Below are positions 34,200 through 45,600 of a stretch of 64,000 nucleotides of DNA, one piece after another (positions within the stretch are counted from its first letter, which is position 1; the number at the start of each line of letters is the position of its first letter). This stretch comes from Cristatella mucedo (Eukaryota > Bryozoa > Phylactolaemata > Cristatellidae). Below the pieces are notes generated by a model. It was given only the letters and a program-made list of their open reading frames with translations, was not told the origin of the DNA and did not search any database. The stretch covers positions 535,001 through 599,000 of the forward strand of contig WPIO01000058.1 in assembly GCA_009760855.2 (NCBI GenBank), written 5' to 3'. Position numbers and translations under genes: made by a program.

Positions 34200-36203
34200 A
34201 TTTTGAGGTACCAGAAGGCAGGAGGTTGCTGTATCTCCGTCAGTAACTCCACAAAGTTATAAAGACCATGTGGGTGTTACGCAGGAGAGTTTTGTATAGC
34301 GCACTCACAGCCTAAGCGGCTTTCGGTACGCATTCGGTACCCAACAGACTTCGTCTCACGCAACAAAGAGAAAGTGGGAAGCATAGCAGAGTTAGGAGAG
34401 CAGTTGAGGTAGTGAGTAGCATAGAAGTAGCAGTTCAGGACCGCTGAAAAAGATGTGCCATAGTCGGCAGTTGGAGAGTAGATGCCGTTGCGTAAGAATT
34501 GTGGAAGCGAGTTCCACAGCCTAGGACCTGCAGAGCTAAAGCTTCTGTCACCAACGGTCTTTAAGCGGAGGAATGAGACAGCTAATTTATTGTCCACACA
34601 GGACCTGAGGGCGCGAACCGGCTGAAACTGATGCAGCAGTTCAGCTAGGTACGAAGGAGCCAAGCCGTGGCGGGCCTTGTGGGTCAGCGTAAGAACTTTG
34701 CTCTGTATCCTTTGCTCAACCGGCAACCATCTTAGCTCTTTCAGCAAAGGTGACACGGGCTCAAACCGCTGGGACTTGAAGGCCAGCCTTGCAGCCATAT
34801 TCATAGTCCGCTGTAGTGACCTAATTGCTTTCTTTGGCAGCCCAGCCAAAAGGGAATTACAATAATCAAGCCGAGACAGAACTAAAGAGCTAGTTAAATA
34901 TTTTACGAGCCACTCTGGGAGACAGCTTCTAATCTTGGATAGGGATCGGATGTGATGACTAGCTGTAGAGGCAGTCTTCTGAATGAAGCTTTTGAAATTG
35001 AGGCAGCTGTCGAACACGACAACTAGATTACGAACACGTGGTGAAGGTCGCACAATAGCATCACCTATTAGAACAGCAAAGCCTTTTAATCCAGCCACAC
35101 GCTTAGGGTGTCCTATGAGAAGCAGTTCGGTTTTATCGTCATTTAATTTCAGGAAGTTTTCCGACATCCAGGATCGAATATCGGCAAGGCAAGCATTCAG
35201 TTTCTCAGTTGCTGCAGCAGATTCCGACGGTTTAAATGACAAATACAACTGAGTTTCGTCAGCATAGAAGTGATATCCTATTCCATGGGCCTTAATCACT
35301 TTTCCCAGAGGTTGCGTATAAATGGAGAACAGCAAGGGACCAAGTACAGACCCTTGAGGGACTCCACAGGTGACCCTTCTCATGTCTGAGACCTGACCCC
35401 CACACGACACGGATTGAACACGATCAGACAAGTATGATTTAAACCACGCCAGTGTTTCGTCTGCCAGACCGATCGTTGTTCTCAATCGTTCAAGCAGAAC
35501 TTCGTGATCAATGGTGTTGAATGCAGCAGACAGATCTATCAGAGCTAGGGCAGTGACATTTCCGTCATCGTTGCCACGTAGAATGTCATTGTTAACACGG
35601 AGGAGAGCAGTTTCAGTAGAGTGCTGCCTCTTGAAACCTGATTGAAATGTTTCTGACATTCCATTATTTTCAATATGTTCAACTAGCTGCTTAGCAACAA
35701 TTTTTTCAAGAATCTTTGATAAGTACGGAAGAAGGGAAACTGGACGATAGTTTGCTAGTACCTCTGTGTCTAATCCAGGCTTTTTAAGAATAGGTCAAAC
35801 GATTGCCGATTTGAAGGACTTGGGGACGACCCCTTTTCCCAAGGAAGCATTAAAAATCTTGGTTATGGCAGGGCTAAGTTGGTCTGCAAGTGAAGACCAC
35901 ATAGATGAAGGTATAGGGTCTTCAGGAGACGAGCTCTTTTTTCTAGACCTTATTAACGCAGCCACATCACAGGCAGAAACATCAGAGAACCTTTTAAGAA
36001 AGGTCACAGGTTGAGGAACGGCGATTGCTTTGGTCGGAGGGGGCTTAATGGAGGCACGAATGTGCACAATTTTTTCAGTAAAGAAGGCTGAAAACTTTTC
36101 GGCTGAGCCCTTAATATCTGGGGAGTCAGACCTGACAGCATTGGCCAGTAAATGGTTTTCTGTCTTATAAATCTGTTTAGTGTCCGACGGGCAGGAATTC
36201 AGT
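34200..36203 (-). mobile_element. LINE B, best-preserved copy (reverse transcriptase)
   Basis: L2/CR1-type reverse transcriptase on the minus strand, one continuous frame from about 36203 down to a stop just before 34277, broken only by a TGA at 35795-35797. The 460 codons from 35659 hold FQSGFKRQHSTETALL, LIDLSAAFNTIDHEVLLERL, GVPQGSVLGPLLFSIYTQPL, the catalytic box as YADE instead of YADD (about 35265), LNDDKTELLL, and the C-terminal GLAPSYLAELLHQFQP and GPRLWNSLPQFL. Upstream of the TGA are the linker (AEKFSAFFTEKI) and SSSPEDPIPSSMWSSL. The endonuclease is missing: similarity stops where a SINE1 begins at 36206. The 3' UTR (34200-34276) matches 23670, 31020 and 51060. Confidence 0.92.
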
Positions 36204-36205
36204 TC

Positions 36206-36333
36206 TCTGTATAGCGCCCGAAGAGAAACTAATCTCTATTCAGGCGCTTGACATGTGCCACGGGCTCGAGCCCACGACCTCGGTTAGACCTTGGTCTCTG
36301 TGAGCCCCTTAACCACTGGATCAAACCAGTCCA
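36206..36333 (-). mobile_element. SINE1, tRNA-derived
   Basis: Plus-strand order TATAGCGCCCGAAGAGAAAC, AATCTCTATTCAGGCGCTTG, GGGCTCGAGCCCACGACC (B-box complement) and CCTTAACCACTGGATCAAAC (A-box complement). It abuts the upstream end of the best LINE B; whether it inserted there or the LINE was truncated against it is unclear. Confidence 0.85.
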
Positions 36334-36478
36334 ATAAGGGTTGAGCTGGTAGCTGGCGGCTGTCGCTGCTCGGAAGTCTGCAAAACAGGCATGCAAGACA
36401 CTTCGGGCAACCGCGGTCGCGCTCGAGTCCACGTGGCATCGCGTCGCCGAGTCATTTCGCACGCTCAAGCGCACGGTA

Positions 36479-36519
<41 letters not shown>

Positions 36520-37753
36520 CAGCGGACGGGCGCTTTTGCCTCCCGACATATACGAATAAACGCAGCAGTCAGCAATCAGCCAGCCATAACGAGTAGGTCG
36601 GCGTGAAATCGCCAGCCTGCAGATTGCAGCCTCATCGCGCCCGACGCAGCGCTTCGGGGGCGGAAAGCGCCGGAGCTCTCCACCCTTCTCAGACCACTTT
36701 GTTGTGAACCGGCGGAGGCTGCAGCATGCAACGCATGAGGTCGAGGCGGTCGAGGGCAGCGGCACACGGCGCAATGGTCCGCCGACGGCCGGTCACGTCG
36801 CACCTCGAGCCGCTGTCATTCAGCGCTGTGTTTTTCCGCAGCGCGGCACAGCGCTCGCGCGCATTGTGCCACTGCGAAAAATAGCAGACAAAACTCGCAT
36901 GCGTGCCTTTGTGAGCCCTCGCTGGATTTCGGGCTCTCGTTTCAAGGCAGCAATCAAAGACGCATGCAATTTAAGCTCTTTAAAGCTGTTCAGCCTATCA
37001 CCAAGCTAGCGTCGCAAGCCAGGCCGCACACAAAGGACGCATTCGGATTCAGAGAGCAGCGAGCTCAGGTTAGATCGTCGTCTCGGTGGCGTCATTGGGC
37101 GCGTGCGGTTCGACGGCGGTGCCGGAGGCCGGGCGAGGCGCGCTGAGGCGCGAGTTGCGGGCTGCCATCGGGTCGAGCATCGCCGGACTTTTGTTGACTA
37201 GCGCCGGCGAGTGGTGGCGGCGGCGGCGGCGTTTGTCAGTGTACGGCGAGGTAGTTGGCTGGTTGGCGCACGCCTGCTGCGGCGCGGTCAGTGCGGGCCG
37301 CTTTTGCAACTCAGCGGTTCCGCCAGCGTCGCGCCAGCGCCGTTGTCGCGACGTGCTTGCATGCTGGCGAACTCTGCCGCGGCAGCGGCAGTAGCCGCAC
37401 GGCCAGCCTCAATCGAGCAGAGCGGCGGAGTATCGGCCGCTGCGGCTGCAGCCCTGGCGGCCGACGTAGCTATTCACCGCCGCCGCCGAGCGTCGAGCTC
37501 GGCGCGCTCGGAGTGCGTATCGCGCGGGGTGAGGGGCGGGGCCGCCGCCATCGCGCTCCAGCTCACTAGTCGCATCCGGTCGTCTCAAGCCTGAGCGCTC
37601 GCAGCTGCGGCTCAGCGCCGTAGCAGCGAGAGCGAGTGCTAGCCGCTCGGCGCGCGTTTCTCCTCCGAGATTAGGAAGCGCACTGCGTAACGCAGAGCGA
37701 AGCGTCGACTTGGCGGGCGGTTGCCTGGCGGCCTCCTCGCGGACGCGCTCGAA
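36334..37753 (+). promoter_or_regulatory. CpG-rich region upstream of the intact HCN-like gene
   Basis: A GC-rich, CpG-dense stretch, in contrast to the AT-rich flanks, runs into coding exon 1 at 37754. It includes a GGC microsatellite (36482-36513) and many GCGC/CGCG words. Such regions usually hold promoters and 5' UTR in animals, which is my inference; no TATA box or initiator could be assigned. Long open frames here on both strands are what GC-rich sequence gives by chance. Confidence 0.5.
36482..36513 (+). repeat. (GGC)n microsatellite
   Basis: About ten perfect GGC units followed by an interrupted continuation (GGTGGCGGCAGCGG). Confidence 0.95.
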
Positions 37754-38205
37754 ATGACGGACCGCCGCGGAGGGCTGCAGCTGCCGCCGCGGCAGTCGCG
37801 CTTCTCGCGCTCGCTGCCGCTGACGAAAAAGCCGTATTCAATGTGGAAAGACGAGAAAGGCTTCAAGGCGAGCGTCGCCGACGCGTGCGACAGCTGGCCG
37901 CAGCCGGCCAGAATGAGGATCCTCGACGGCATCGGCGACGACCCGGATCTGATCGAGCTGTACGCTCTGGACGCGTTGTCGGAGAGATGGTGCGGCGGCA
38001 GCCGGAGCGTGTCGCCGCCAGACCAAAAGATTCGCAGCTGCGCCAACTGCGCTTACAGTTTCCTCGGCCACGACGATCCCCAAACGATGGCGGCGGCGGC
38101 GGCGACTCCGTCGCCGCAAGCCAACGGCGGCGAACATTGGGCGCGGCGGCCCGCGACGGCGGCTGCGCGGCGAGTGACCGTGATTCATCCGTTCAGCAGA
38201 TTTCG
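37754..38205 (+). CDS. HCN-like copy 2, exon 1 (start, N-terminus)
   Basis: ATG at 37754 (GAAATGA context) is the first ATG in the frame. 452 nt, phase 2, donor GTGAGG. It encodes RFSRSLPL, LIELYALDALSERW, an alanine-rich stretch and IHPFSRFR before S1. It lies in CpG-rich sequence. The N-terminus cannot be aligned with the vertebrate HCN domain except at the last motif. Confidence 0.85.
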
Positions 38206-39588
38206 GTGAGGACAGAGCGTCGTTGCGGCTGCCTCGAAAATGCGGCGGCAGAAGCGGGCGCGTCTCCGAGCCGCTCGGTTGTCGCGCGCGTAGGAAACGC
38301 GGCGGAAAGCAGGAAGCGGAAAGCAGGAAGCGGTTGCTGCGCTTGCTCGAGCGACGCGAGCGCCCTGTCTTGGCGATCGCTCCGCGCTTGCAGGATACTA
38401 TGGAACATGGTGATGCTGCTCGTCCTGTCGTCGGTGCTCGTCGTGCTGCCAGTGTCAATTGCTTTCTTCTTTGATGACAACGGACACACGTTTCTGCCGT
38501 ACAATGTCGTCTGCGATTGCTTATTCGTCTGCGACATCATCCTAAGCTTTAACACAGGTAGGCAAGGAGCGAAAGGTCCTACAGCAGTCCAACAGCGAGT
38601 CCTACCTTTTCCCCTAATTGCCCTCCTTTCGAACGCGCGGCGCTACTTGTGAGGCTGCGCGCTTCTGGTGCGTGCTCGAACGGGTTGCGTGACGAAGTTC
38701 GCAGCAATAAAGGGGCTCGTTCGCGTGTGAAAGCTTCGCTTTCGCTCTGCGCCTTCCGTTAGCAGACGAATGAGGATGAATGCGGACAGAAGAATGCAAG
38801 CGTACCAATTTATAAGTACCTAAATACCCTCCAAAGGATAAATAAATTCATACTAATATATTTGTGTTTACATTATTTTTATAATAATATAGTAGCAAGG
38901 CGCACTATGTAGTCATCCCGGCACAGCTATTCTATGATGGATGCCGAAAGTCTCAACTGTCTTGGAAAAGGGCTATGACCTACGCAGACGGAGGAGGGAG
39001 AATCGTAGCTAGTTTCTGGAGGACGGAGAACCCAGAAACATGTAATAGCAAGCCCCGGATTGACCTAGGGATAAGATTATTGCGTTTAACGAGCAAGATC
39101 ATGGGCTGGAGCCCTGCGACTTATGTAAAGCGCCTGGATATGTATTAAGTTATCGTATTACTCTACAGAAACGACGTAACATTAAGTCTTTCTTCAGAGA
39201 CACTGGCAATCACGCTGCCGCTAACCATAAAGGAACCGCCAGAGCGGATCCAGTAAACACCTTCGCTGCGCATGCGCAAATCTGCCTTGCTGGGAAACAA
39301 ACCAGTCACACAAAGCTGTCGTCTCTGTCGGATGCTGGAGCGTCGCCCGACGCAGCGCTCAGTGTCCGGCAAACGCTGGCTGGTGGTGCGAAGTGGGTGA
39401 GGCGGAGTCTAGGTGGTCTCGGCGTCTGCCGGGCGCCGAAGTCGATAGAAGACAGCTCAGTGCCAAAGCCTTCCCTGAAGCCCGTCAGCCACCTGTCATG
39501 CTTCAGGGCTCGGTGACTCGTTGACTTGGTGACTCCAGGCTCGGTGACTTGGCGCAGCTGTGAGCCTTTGGCGTTCAGCAGTCAGGAC

Positions 39589-39648
<60 letters not shown>

Positions 39649-42600
39649 TCAAGGAAGAGGGCGGGGAGAATTGTTAAGTGATTTGAACTAAATGGATTGC
39701 TAAAGTATTTGGACTTTCACGTGATTTGGACTAAACAGATCTGGCGGCACTCTTCGACACGCAGCGTCGGAGTTCGGTTTCGAGGCGACGGCCAAGCGGC
39801 TCGGAAGCGTCTCGCGCGAGCGAGACGCACTAGGGACAACGATCCGCCGCCGCCGGCTCCTCGCGGTCTGTCTCCAGAGGGGACGCGAGCGAGTGCGCTC
39901 GCACGGGTGCGCTCGCTCGCACAGACGAAGAGAGATTCCAGACGCTGTGGAATCCCCTTGCATTGTTTCTTTGATGTGGACAAAGCGCCCAAAGCGCTAT
40001 GGCGGCGGCTTGGAAATTGAAGCGTCGCCATAAAGACTGCGCCATGCTCTCTTGCTCACCGAAAACGAGAGGTTATGCTTTGGGAGAAAGCGTGGCGACG
40101 GACCTGGGCCGCTGAACAGAGCATCCGTCCGGAGTGACTTGCGATACATCCGGTGAAAAGAGCAGGCGGCGTCGCTGAGGCAGCTTCAGCTGCTAGGTGT
40201 GCTTGCATTTAGTGGCCGACAGATCACTAGACCGGCGATCAACTGGCGAGGAGGCGTCACTTTTCAAGAGCGGTCGTATCGCGAAACAGCAATGGAAGCA
40301 GCAAAGGTACAGCTACATGATTCGAGTCAGGAGAGCGGGTGGCAGCATGCAAAGCTTGATTAAGATGTCTCTGGGATAGGTAGGCCGCAGTGAGAGAGAA
40401 ATGGGACCCCACTGGTCACCGGTCACATGGCCTTCAAATCGATACGCTGCCTGATAAAGAGCCAGAGCAGGTCGGCGACCAGTAGTGAAATGTAGCGGTT
40501 TTCGCGAGCGTGAACGTCAGTCTAGCTTTGGGGTTTTCTCCAGCTGTAAGCGTCTTATTGCACGTGCCGAAACAACTGCATCCATCGTGGAGCTCAGTGG
40601 CAGACACGTCAGCTAGCAGTAGCTTTAGGGAGCAGCACCCTTTACGAGGGAAACGTTCACTGCGGTGTGCACCTCGGCCGGAATTCTGCTGGAAACCAAC
40701 GCAATCCAGCGAGCTAGAGAGGTAAACCCAGCACGCTAGAACAGGTAAAACAGCGAGCTAGAGAGGTAAACCCGGCACGCTAGAACAGGTAAAACAGCGA
40801 GCCACGGCGGAGCTCGCTACGTACTCAGCGCGCTTGGGCTAGTGGCCTGAGGCACCGAAGCAGTGCAAGTGCATCTCGTCTCGCTGAAAACGATTAGACT
40901 TTAAGACTTCTAGATGCTCTAGCTTCGGTGCTGCCAAAAAAGAACCTACTGGTGGTTAATTGGCTGACTGCTGAGCGACATTGTAGAGCGCGGCGTCTGA
41001 TTCCAGAGCCAAAGCTAGCAAAAGCGACGAAATGTCTGCATGAAAAACTCGCAGCTTCGACGCACATTTTTCCGGCTACCTGCACGGCAGCGCCAGATTG
41101 ATTGAACCTGACGTATTTCGCAGGCATTCCGAAGGAGAAAACTGTAATCATGACGCGCGGGGAGGTGGCGAGGCGGTACTCTAAGAGCTGGTTCGTGGTG
41201 GATTTCCTCAGCATCCTGCCAATAGACTACATCATGCTGTTCATCGATGCAAACGTATCGTACACGCAAGGCAGCTCCGTGCGCGCCATCCGGCTTATCA
41301 AGCTGCTACAGCTCATACGTGTGCTACGGTTCTCTCGTATGATGAGAAACTTCAGCGTCTTGCAGGAGGTAAGGTATAGCACAAAGCAGCGCCGCCGCCC
41401 ACCTTAGTCGCGGCCGGAAGTCCGGTGGCCGAGCTCTTCATATCCATGAGAGGTCTCAGTTCCCGAACCCGAATTCGAACATGAGTTTCAGCACGTTAGA
41501 ACTGGGCTAATAATAGAGCTACGGTAGCACAAACATGCTTGCGTGCTTGCGTTCACACACCAACGCACTCGACACTTCGCACTCACTCTTGCATACACAA
41601 AACGCTTGAAAAAAGCACGACAAAGCATAAAGTGCACACAAATCCGACGCACATCTGTACACGCAAACGCATACGAACCCACATATACACGTGCACAAAC
41701 CATGTACAAAAATTGGATACACTCGCTCATGCATGCATAACGGCACAAGCATACGCTCACATATGCATACCGGCACAAGCCAGTCTGCATTTAAAAAAAG
41801 CAAGTGCCTCAAATTTACATAAAAACTCACACGATAAGGCGCATATCTACATTTACACTTGGTGGCTTGAGATTGACCGCTTGCTGCCATTCTAGCTGAC
41901 TATTTATTCGACAGACGGTCGTGTTTTAAACCCAACGGTCATAGCGGTAAGCAAAGACAGCAATGCATTCTACGTGTCATCTAGTGCTTGACTCGAGTGA
42001 GCACTGGATGACAACCGTTAACTAGCTTGCTGATGAAAGATGGGCATCGAAGTCAACTAAAGGGCGGAAAAAGTATAACTACAAACGCATCGAAAAATAA
42101 ACGTATGCTAAATGTGAATATCACATTTTAGTGAAATTGCCCTTAATATGAAAATTTACATGTCGCTACTTACAATGTATTACTCGTTTCGCACATCGCT
42201 CGTTTACTATGACACGTTACTAGAAAGAGTTTTAGCTTCCCGGTTTTAGAGATTAGATAGTTGAGCAAGCTTGTGGGGAAACTAGCCAATCGCAAGTAAC
42301 AACGTCACAATAAAAACTTCGAAAATTGCTCTGAACATCTCATCTCTCTCTCTAAGCACCGATGTCTTAGCATTCCTGCAAGGGACTTTTTATGCAGCCT
42401 ATCAGGGGAATCCATTAAAAGGTACATTCCTGAGTAATACACACACGATATCTATTAATAAATATCGAATATCTATTAATCACTGCAGTATTTTGCCTCA
42501 TGACTAGCCTCGACTGAAGCCTGTCTTCTCCTGCCAGCAATCACTTAAGCATAAAAATATTCCACCATCTTTCCATAGAAATCATTAGTTAAGCATGCTA

Positions 42601-45600
42601 TTGCATAATGGCTCAAAACTGTTTTGCTAGTTGTACAAATTAGTTTTATGCCATTATTACGCAATGTACCTTAATTATTATTACGGCCCGTATGCTGTTT
42701 TTCTGCAACAAACTGTAAAACGTACTCTTGTAGTTCTTATAACATGTTACTACTTGCTTAAGTACAGCTAGCTTTGATACGTCTTGTCCAAGTGGTGCAT
42801 GCTTCTATCTCTAAGCATTGTTGCTGTTCAGCTATCACTGTTTGCACTAACGCTACTGTCTGGATCTTTTCTGCATTGCTTGGATTGAGCCAAAACCTGT
42901 TTGACTTGCTAGATAATAGCATTATGGCTTACCCGGTGCTCTACTTCAACCGTGAAATGAGGGGTGCAAAGGTTAATCTTTAAATAAAGAGACGAACTCA
43001 AGTAAACTCTGTCCGGAATGCAGGGTACCGAGATAAGTATATCGATTCGTGAACTTTGATGAGCTTTTCGGTCAACACAGCTTAAATTGCAATTGTTCTC
43101 ATACCAAAGGCTGCTTTTGAACTGCTCCTTAATAAAATAGCATCAACTAAACCGTCACTTTAACTTTTCACAATTTTAGTTAATTCGGCTTATTAGAAAT
43201 TAAGCTCTTTTGGAATCAAATACTTGGATCAGTAAGAAACAGGTCAGGGAGGCCAGCCATGACTGCCCTGGAGTATGGCCACTTTTAAATGTCTTGTTAT
43301 ATCTTGCCAGTAAGAAAGGGTCGCTAGTTGGATAGCTTCAGAGGTCAGGATGACAGTTATAATGCTTCAACTGCAAAGTACAAACGTGGGAGGCATCAAT
43401 CAACTTCTGAGGTCTTTTCGAGCGCATCTCTTGGAGCGTATATAGATTTAAGATTTCGAATTCATGGACTCTCTACAAATATCCTTGGCTAGTTGCCAAA
43501 CCACTATTTCTCATATGTGGAGCCTAGCTCCGCCGGTAGTGACAAGCACAGCGGAAATCGTATGTCTTTAATTCGACATGTGAGAGACGGCTAGACATAG
43601 ATTGAAAGCAACGCTGTGATCTCGTCATTCGTCCGATAATTCGTCGAAATAGGGGCCTATTCTTACACAAAAACAAAAATAAGGTGTCGTTATGGTAGCT
43701 GTCCATCGTAGTTCAAAGGCGTACCTTTAGCCTTGGCTGCTGACACTAGAACTGCTAGAATAAGTAGCCGTACCAGCGTGCATCATAGGTCATAGCCTGC
43801 CTCGGATCAACCGTACTCTTCTAGAGTGACTGCAAGATCGTGAAGCATCCCGACGTTCTTCAGTGCCGATTGAAAATTCATTTAATTCCTTACGAAGCTG
43901 TGAAGCTACTGTCACAAGGGAATCGGCTTTACGTCTGGAAAGTCAATCTTGTAGAACTTTATTGCACCTCGACAAAGTTGTCGCCATGAATGCCGAGAAC
44001 TGTTGATGAGGGGAGAGGCAATCAGCCAAGCTGAGCATCTCCACTGGTTTCTTGTCAAACCGGAAGTCCAATTCTGACTATCTTGTTGATTGCAGCGTAG
44101 AAAAAGTCAGCACGGAAGAAGTGTCCGCTGCTAAGCATGTGTTCATTGAGAGGAAACCTGAAGGCACGGATGTAGTTGGTGGGGGGACGCGTTGGTCGCC
44201 TAGATCTTTTGGTGCTGACCAAGCCTCTGCATCTATATTAGTGAGCCATGATAGCCGAGGAGAAAAGGTGCTCGCTTATCTCGACTAGGTTCGTGGGTTC
44301 AAATCTTGCAGTCGAGTGATTCTTTATTGCAAGCTGCAAGTGGCGGTGGTAGCCGATAAGGCTCTTCGGCTGCTATGAAAAACTGAGGCTGTTAGATTAG
44401 CTAAGATTTTTTATCAGCAGATAATTGTCGTTTGCTGCCGGGATCTCAGTCGGCGCCTGATATGTGCGATCGACGGAGTCAAAATTGACATTGAAAACCA
44501 TTCTGATCTTGTTTTTTCCATAGCCTGCAATAATTCATGAGTATGTAGCAGCCACTGTCTACCCAATCGCTTTGTCAACTTTGAGGAGGCTAATTCCTCC
44601 CGAGGTCAGACACGCCCAAACCCACATCCGTCTTGTTGTGGCTGAAAAAGGACGCTATACTCCCGCCGCTTGAACTAAGCGGATGCAGTCTTCTGCGCCT
44701 GTCGTTCGTCCTGATTGGACAGTCTCTCTCTTTCTCTCGTAACTTGACGGGATACAGTCACAACCTGACCACGTGTGAACCATCACGGAATACACAGTGC
44801 CGACAAGTAATCAATAGCAAGTGCCCAATGAGGTGCAAGATTAAGATGAACCTGTCTGAAAACCTTGTCGTGGAGGCATGCCGTCTTGATTCTGTGCTAA
44901 GTCGCGTTACCAATCTCTTAGACCCGATTTCTGACTTTAACGTCGCAGCAAACATTAGAACAAGCTAATTAAGTGATGTTGAACTCGCCAAAATGACGAC
45001 TTCCGGTTATCTCCCGTACTTGGCACAGCAATCTCCTGGTTCAAAACACACCTGGACTCAACCTGCAGCTGGTTGACCGGGTCCAGTACCATTGCCTTTT
45101 GCTTACCGAGCCACTCGTCGTTTAGCTTGTAAGAACTCCCCGCCGCATTGATAATGTCCCTGGCTAATTTGAAAAAGATGCCAATGTGGGGAACGCCATT
45201 GTGCAGGCCGAAACAAGGGTGTAGCGATATTTCTCATTGTAAACACTCCGAAAAATGTATGGGTCCATCGCACGCTCCTAGCCGTGTACTTCCGCCTTAC
45301 AGCACCACAGGCCAGCACATGCATGGCAGCTCTTCGTGCTGCGGGTTATTCAAGCTCGTTCACAACCCTGCTGCATCGACCGTTAAAGACTTCATCTTCA
45401 CTTCATTGGCTCTTCGAAGCACCCGGCCATACATTCATATCAAGGGGTCTAGCCTTAATTAAGAAGACATCAAAGGACTATCGCTCAAATCCAAGGGCCA
45501 TAATTCTGAGGCTCGGCCACAAGCTGACATTAAAGGGCCACACATCGGCCAATGCAAGAATAAAAAGCCGCACAGGGCCAGCTGGAGCTTGCAACCCAAC

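Noticed and set aside
36229-36774. 181-codon minus-strand frame with a poly-proline run
   Set aside because: Proline run is the GGC microsatellite read backwards; the frame also crosses a SINE1.
37838-38652. Long alternative frames over exon 1-2 of the intact channel gene (both strands)
   Set aside because: Arg/Ala-rich shadows of the true coding frame in GC-rich sequence.
41519-41895. 123- and 118-codon frames on opposite strands
   Set aside because: Produced by CA/CATA-rich simple sequence; no conserved motif.
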